Assembly (NCBI RefSeq): GCF_022012435.1 | Contig: NZ_JAKLUA010000002.1 | Location: 1-64,000 of the forward strand | Reading direction: 5' to 3' | From: Bradyrhizobium zhengyangense | Lineage (GTDB): Bacteria; Pseudomonadota; Alphaproteobacteria; Rhizobiales; Xanthobacteraceae | Length of the DNA: 64,000 nt | Shown: positions 61,686-64,000 of the stretch, one piece after another | Position numbering within the stretch: the first letter of the stretch is position 1 | How the letters are laid out: each line of letters begins with the position of its first letter | Notes under the pieces: model-generated | What the model was told of the DNA's origin: nothing | The model's database searches: none | The model's input: only the letters and a program-made list of their open reading frames with translations | Position numbers and translations under genes: made by a program

Positions 61686-63320
61686 ATGAATTACCAGCCC
61701 CGCGGCATCAGCACCCTTCAGGGCCCGGCCTCGTATCAGAGCGAGATCGATGCGGCCCAGGCGCTCCTCCAGACCCAGCCGACCTGGAACGGGGTGACGG
61801 CCGAGGCCGTCGCGCGCATGCGCCTGCAGAACCGTTTCAAGACCGGCCTCGACGTCGCCCGCTACACCGCGGCGCTGATGCGGGCCGACATGGCGGCCTA
61901 TGACAACGATCCGACCAAGTACACCCAGTCGCTGGGGTGCTGGCACGGCTTCATCGCCCAGCAGAAGCTGATCTCGATCAAGAAGCACTTCGGCGGCAGG
62001 ACCGATCGCAAATATCTGTACCTGTCCGGCTGGATGATCGCGGCGCTGCGCTCCGAGTTCGGTCCGCTGCCCGACCAGTCGATGCATGAGAAGACCTCGG
62101 TGCCGGCGCTGATCGAGGAGCTCTACACCTTCCTCCGTCAGGCGGATTCCCGCGAGCTCAACGACATCTTCCGCAGCCTGGACAAGGCGCGCAAGGAAGG
62201 CGACACCACGCGCGAGAAGGAGCTGATCGCGAAGATCGACAACTTCCAGACCCACGTCGTTCCCGTCATCGCCGACATCGACGCCGGCTTCGGCAACGCC
62301 GAGGCGACCTATCTGCTCGCCAAGAAGATGATCGAAGCGGGCGCCTGTGCGCTGCAGATCGAGAACCAGGTCTCGGACGAGAAGCAGTGCGGTCACCAGG
62401 ACGGCAAGGTCACCGTGCCGCACGAGGTGTTCATCGCCAAGATCCGCGCCTGCCGCCACGCCTTCCTCGAGCTCGGCGTCGAAGACGGCATCATCGTCAC
62501 CCGCACCGACTCGCTCGGTGCCGGCCTGACGCAGCAGATCGCTGTCAGCCACAAGCCCGGCGACATCGGCGACCAGTACAACAGCTTCCTCGACTGTGAG
62601 GAAGTCACGGCGGCGAATGCCAGGAACGGCGACGTCATCATCAACCGCAACGGCAAGATGATGCGTCCGAAGCGGCTGCCCTCGAACCTCTACCAGTTCC
62701 GTGCCGGTACGGGCGAGGACCGCTGCGTGCTCGACAGCATCACCTCGCTCCAGAACGGCGCTGACCTGTTGTGGATCGAGACCGAGAAGCCGCATATCGA
62801 GCAGATCGCCAAGATGGTCGACCGCATCCGCGAGGTCATCCCGAACGCCAAGCTCGCCTACAACAACTCGCCGTCGTTCAACTGGACCATCAACTTCCGT
62901 CAGCAGGTCTACGACGCGATGAAGGAAGCCGGCAAGGATGTCAGCAAGTACAGCCGCGCCGAGCTGATGAAGCCGGAATATGACGATACGCCGCTGGCGA
63001 TCGAAGCCGACGAGCGCATCCGCACCTTCCAGGCGGATTCGGCCAAGCGCGCCGGCATCTTCCATCACCTGATCACGCTGCCGACCTACCACACGGCCGC
63101 GCTGTCCACCGACAACCTCGCACGCGAGTATTTCGGCGAGCAGGGCATGCTCGGCTACGTCAAGAACGTGCAGCGCCAGGAGATCCGTCAGGGCATCGCC
63201 TGCGCCAAGCACCAGAACATGGCCGGCTCCGACATCGGCGACGACCACAAGGAATACTTTGCGGGCGAAGCGGCCCTGAAGGCGGGCGGCGCCCACAACA
63301 CCATGAACCAGTTCGGCTAA
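61686..63320 (+). CDS. aceA: Isocitrate lyase, long (544-residue) form
   Basis: Cleaves isocitrate to glyoxylate and succinate, the entry to the glyoxylate bypass. 544 residues, matching the long subgroup (Pseudomonas-type) rather than the 430-residue E. coli form. The catalytic Lys-Gln-Cys235-Gly-His is in SDEKQCGHQDGKV, and IADIDAGFGNAEATYLL and QIENQVSDEK are conserved. It needs Mg2+ and acts in the cytoplasm. Divergent from the RamB-like regulator and followed closely by a DUF4170 gene. Links the fatty-acid operon upstream to gluconeogenic growth on acetate or fatty acids. Confidence 0.95.
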   Translation: MNYQPRGISTLQGPASYQSEIDAAQALLQTQPTWNGVTAEAVARMRLQNRFKTGLDVARYTAALMRADMAAYDNDPTKYTQSLGCWHGFIAQQKLISIKKHFGGRTDRKYLYLSGWMIAALRSEFGPLPDQSMHEKTSVPALIEELYTFLRQADSRELNDIFRSLDKARKEGDTTREKELIAKIDNFQTHVVPVIADIDAGFGNAEATYLLAKKMIEAGACALQIENQVSDEKQCGHQDGKVTVPHEVFIAKIRACRHAFLELGVEDGIIVTRTDSLGAGLTQQIAVSHKPGDIGDQYNSFLDCEEVTAANARNGDVIINRNGKMMRPKRLPSNLYQFRAGTGEDRCVLDSITSLQNGADLLWIETEKPHIEQIAKMVDRIREVIPNAKLAYNNSPSFNWTINFRQQVYDAMKEAGKDVSKYSRAELMKPEYDDTPLAIEADERIRTFQADSAKRAGIFHHLITLPTYHTAALSTDNLAREYFGEQGMLGYVKNVQRQEIRQGIACAKHQNMAGSDIGDDHKEYFAGEAALKAGGAHNTMNQFG

Positions 63321-63343
63321 CGCACCTCGACAGGAGACTGACA

Positions 63344-63553
63344 ATGACCAAAGGCAGCAATTTCTGGGTGATCGGCGGCGAGTTCGGCTCGATGAACTTC
63401 CACAAGCTCGTCGAAGGCTCGGCCCAGGTGCAGGGTCCGTTCAAGACCCGCAAGGAAGCCGAAGACGCCTGGCGCTCGGTTTCGGAAGAGAACCGCCACA
63501 AGGCCGGCGTCCGTTTCTCGATCGTGGAAGAGCCGTCCCGGGTCTCGGCCTGA
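63344..63553 (+). CDS. DUF4170 domain protein
   Basis: A 69-residue protein (MTKGSNFWVIGGEFGSMNF, then EGSAQVQGPFKTRKEAEDAW) with the compact DUF4170 fold, a small double-psi or SH3-like unit of unknown function. It starts 23 bp after aceA with AGGAGA before the ATG and is probably co-transcribed. Followed by a strong terminator. Confidence 0.87.
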   Translation: MTKGSNFWVIGGEFGSMNFHKLVEGSAQVQGPFKTRKEAEDAWRSVSEENRHKAGVRFSIVEEPSRVSA

Positions 63554-63596
63554 CGGCTGGCTGATAAACTCTAAGAAGACGTCCAAGGACGGAGGG

Positions 63597-63634
63597 TCCC
63601 ATCCGGCGCAAGCCGGGTGGGATCGTCTGTTTTT
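63597..63634 (+). terminator. Intrinsic terminator after aceA-DUF4170
   Basis: Eleven-bp stem TCCCATCCGGC/GCCGGGTGGGA (one G-T pair) with a GCAA loop at 63608-63611, followed by TCGTCTGTTTTT. It is 43 bp after the DUF4170 stop. Confidence 0.85.
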
Positions 63635-63743
63635 GGCACACATCAGCGGCCTGTGGGCACCGTAAGTATCTGGAATAATGGACCCTTTGCGGGGGTGTTG
63701 GTTGCTGATAGGTTAATGGGGAGAGTTGAGGACGAGGACGACA

Positions 63744-64000
63744 ATGTCAGAGCCCGAGACCAGCGGTATCAATCCCGGCCAGCCGCGCCCGGTGCGGCTG
63801 CGCGATGCGCTGTTGCGCGCGCGGATCGAGGCTGCCGATCGGACCGGCGTGGTCGTCGATCTCAGGGACGCCGAGGTGGCCCGGCTCGAGATCCTCAACG
63901 ACGCGCTCGATCCGCTGTTCGCCCAGGTGCCTGACAGGATCGATCTGTTCGACCGCGGCATCAGCCAGGGTGATACGCCGAGACTCTGGGTCGACGTCGT
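63744..64000 (+). CDS. Hypothetical protein, N-terminal part, cut by the window edge
   Basis: A frame open from ATG 63744 to the end of the window (85 codons so far) with no stop. GACGAGGACGAC precedes the start. The visible sequence (MSEPETSGINPGQPRPVRLRD, then ARIEAADRTGVVVDLRDAEVARLEILNDALDPLF and DLFDRGISQGDTPRLWVDVV) is acidic, helical and cytoplasmic in this part. No family recognised from the fragment. The preceding gap 63635-63743 shows nothing else. Confidence 0.65.
   Translation, partial: MSEPETSGINPGQPRPVRLRDALLRARIEAADRTGVVVDLRDAEVARLEILNDALDPLFAQVPDRIDLFDRGISQGDTPRLWVDV

Noticed and set aside
61596..63344. A 582-codon minus-strand frame opposite aceA
   Set aside because: Shadow of a complete isocitrate lyase, no recognisable domain.

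Overview
The window looks like a chromosomal segment of a Bradyrhizobium-type alphaproteobacterium (Nitrobacteraceae). It is GC-rich throughout. It carries rhizobial gene families (ABC_sub_bind and TctC binding proteins, a GlpSTPQ-type glycerol ABC importer, a short-chain acyl regulator divergent from a 544-residue isocitrate lyase) and several dispersed palindromic repeat families typical of Bradyrhizobium intergenic DNA. I see no rRNA, tRNA, CRISPR, prophage or intact insertion sequence.

Layout. 0.3-5.6 kb is accessory in character: two paralogous ABC_sub_bind binding-protein genes with no partners, a LysR regulator, a TctC-type binding protein and a dienelactone-hydrolase-like enzyme. 5.7-12 kb is housekeeping and signalling: hemE, a membrane diguanylate cyclase, the overlapping trhO-slyX pair and a gamma-glutamyltransferase-like enzyme. 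12-16.5 kb holds a PaoABC-type molybdenum aldehyde oxidoreductase operon and an exported FKBP. 16.6-25.5 kb mixes small stress or unknown proteins: CsbD, a His-rich cupin, two VOC proteins, a FecR-domain plus beta-barrel operon, a GT39/PMT-like membrane glycosyltransferase, an OmpA-domain protein, a Met-rich exported peptide, and a YcaQ-type DNA glycosylase that overlaps a DUF2809 gene tail to tail. 25.5-32.2 kb carries an MFS permease and an RND efflux pair with a TetR regulator.

33-39.3 kb is a fatty-acid beta-oxidation operon (fadE-fadA-fadB-thioesterase). 41-50.6 kb is a glycerol/glycerol-3-phosphate locus: a GlpR-type regulator, a VapBC-type toxin-antitoxin pair lodged between regulator and operon, then glpD and the ABC importer genes glpSTPQUV. 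50.7-60 kb holds an unknown protein, TPR proteins, an old yellow enzyme, a lytic transglycosylase, an M48 protease, a histone-tail-like protein and a secreted zincin-like protein. 60-64 kb ends with a divergent RamB/ScfR-like regulator and aceA, a DUF4170 protein and the start of a further gene cut by the window edge.

Functional themes. Fatty-acid oxidation and isocitrate lyase together feed C2 units into the glyoxylate bypass, and the glycerol locus supplies C3 units. The best candidates for new biology are (i) the two non-identical glycerol-importer ATPases, whose sequence defects fall on the same composite ATP site; (ii) a helically phased TTTCG array upstream of glpD; (iii) a secreted protein with HExxHxxH plus a downstream EFF motif; (iv) the FecR plus Pro/Ser-linker barrel operon; and (v) several long palindromic repeats placed inside or beside operons. 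All calls are from reading the sequence only. Start codons were chosen from Shine-Dalgarno spacing and family alignment from memory.
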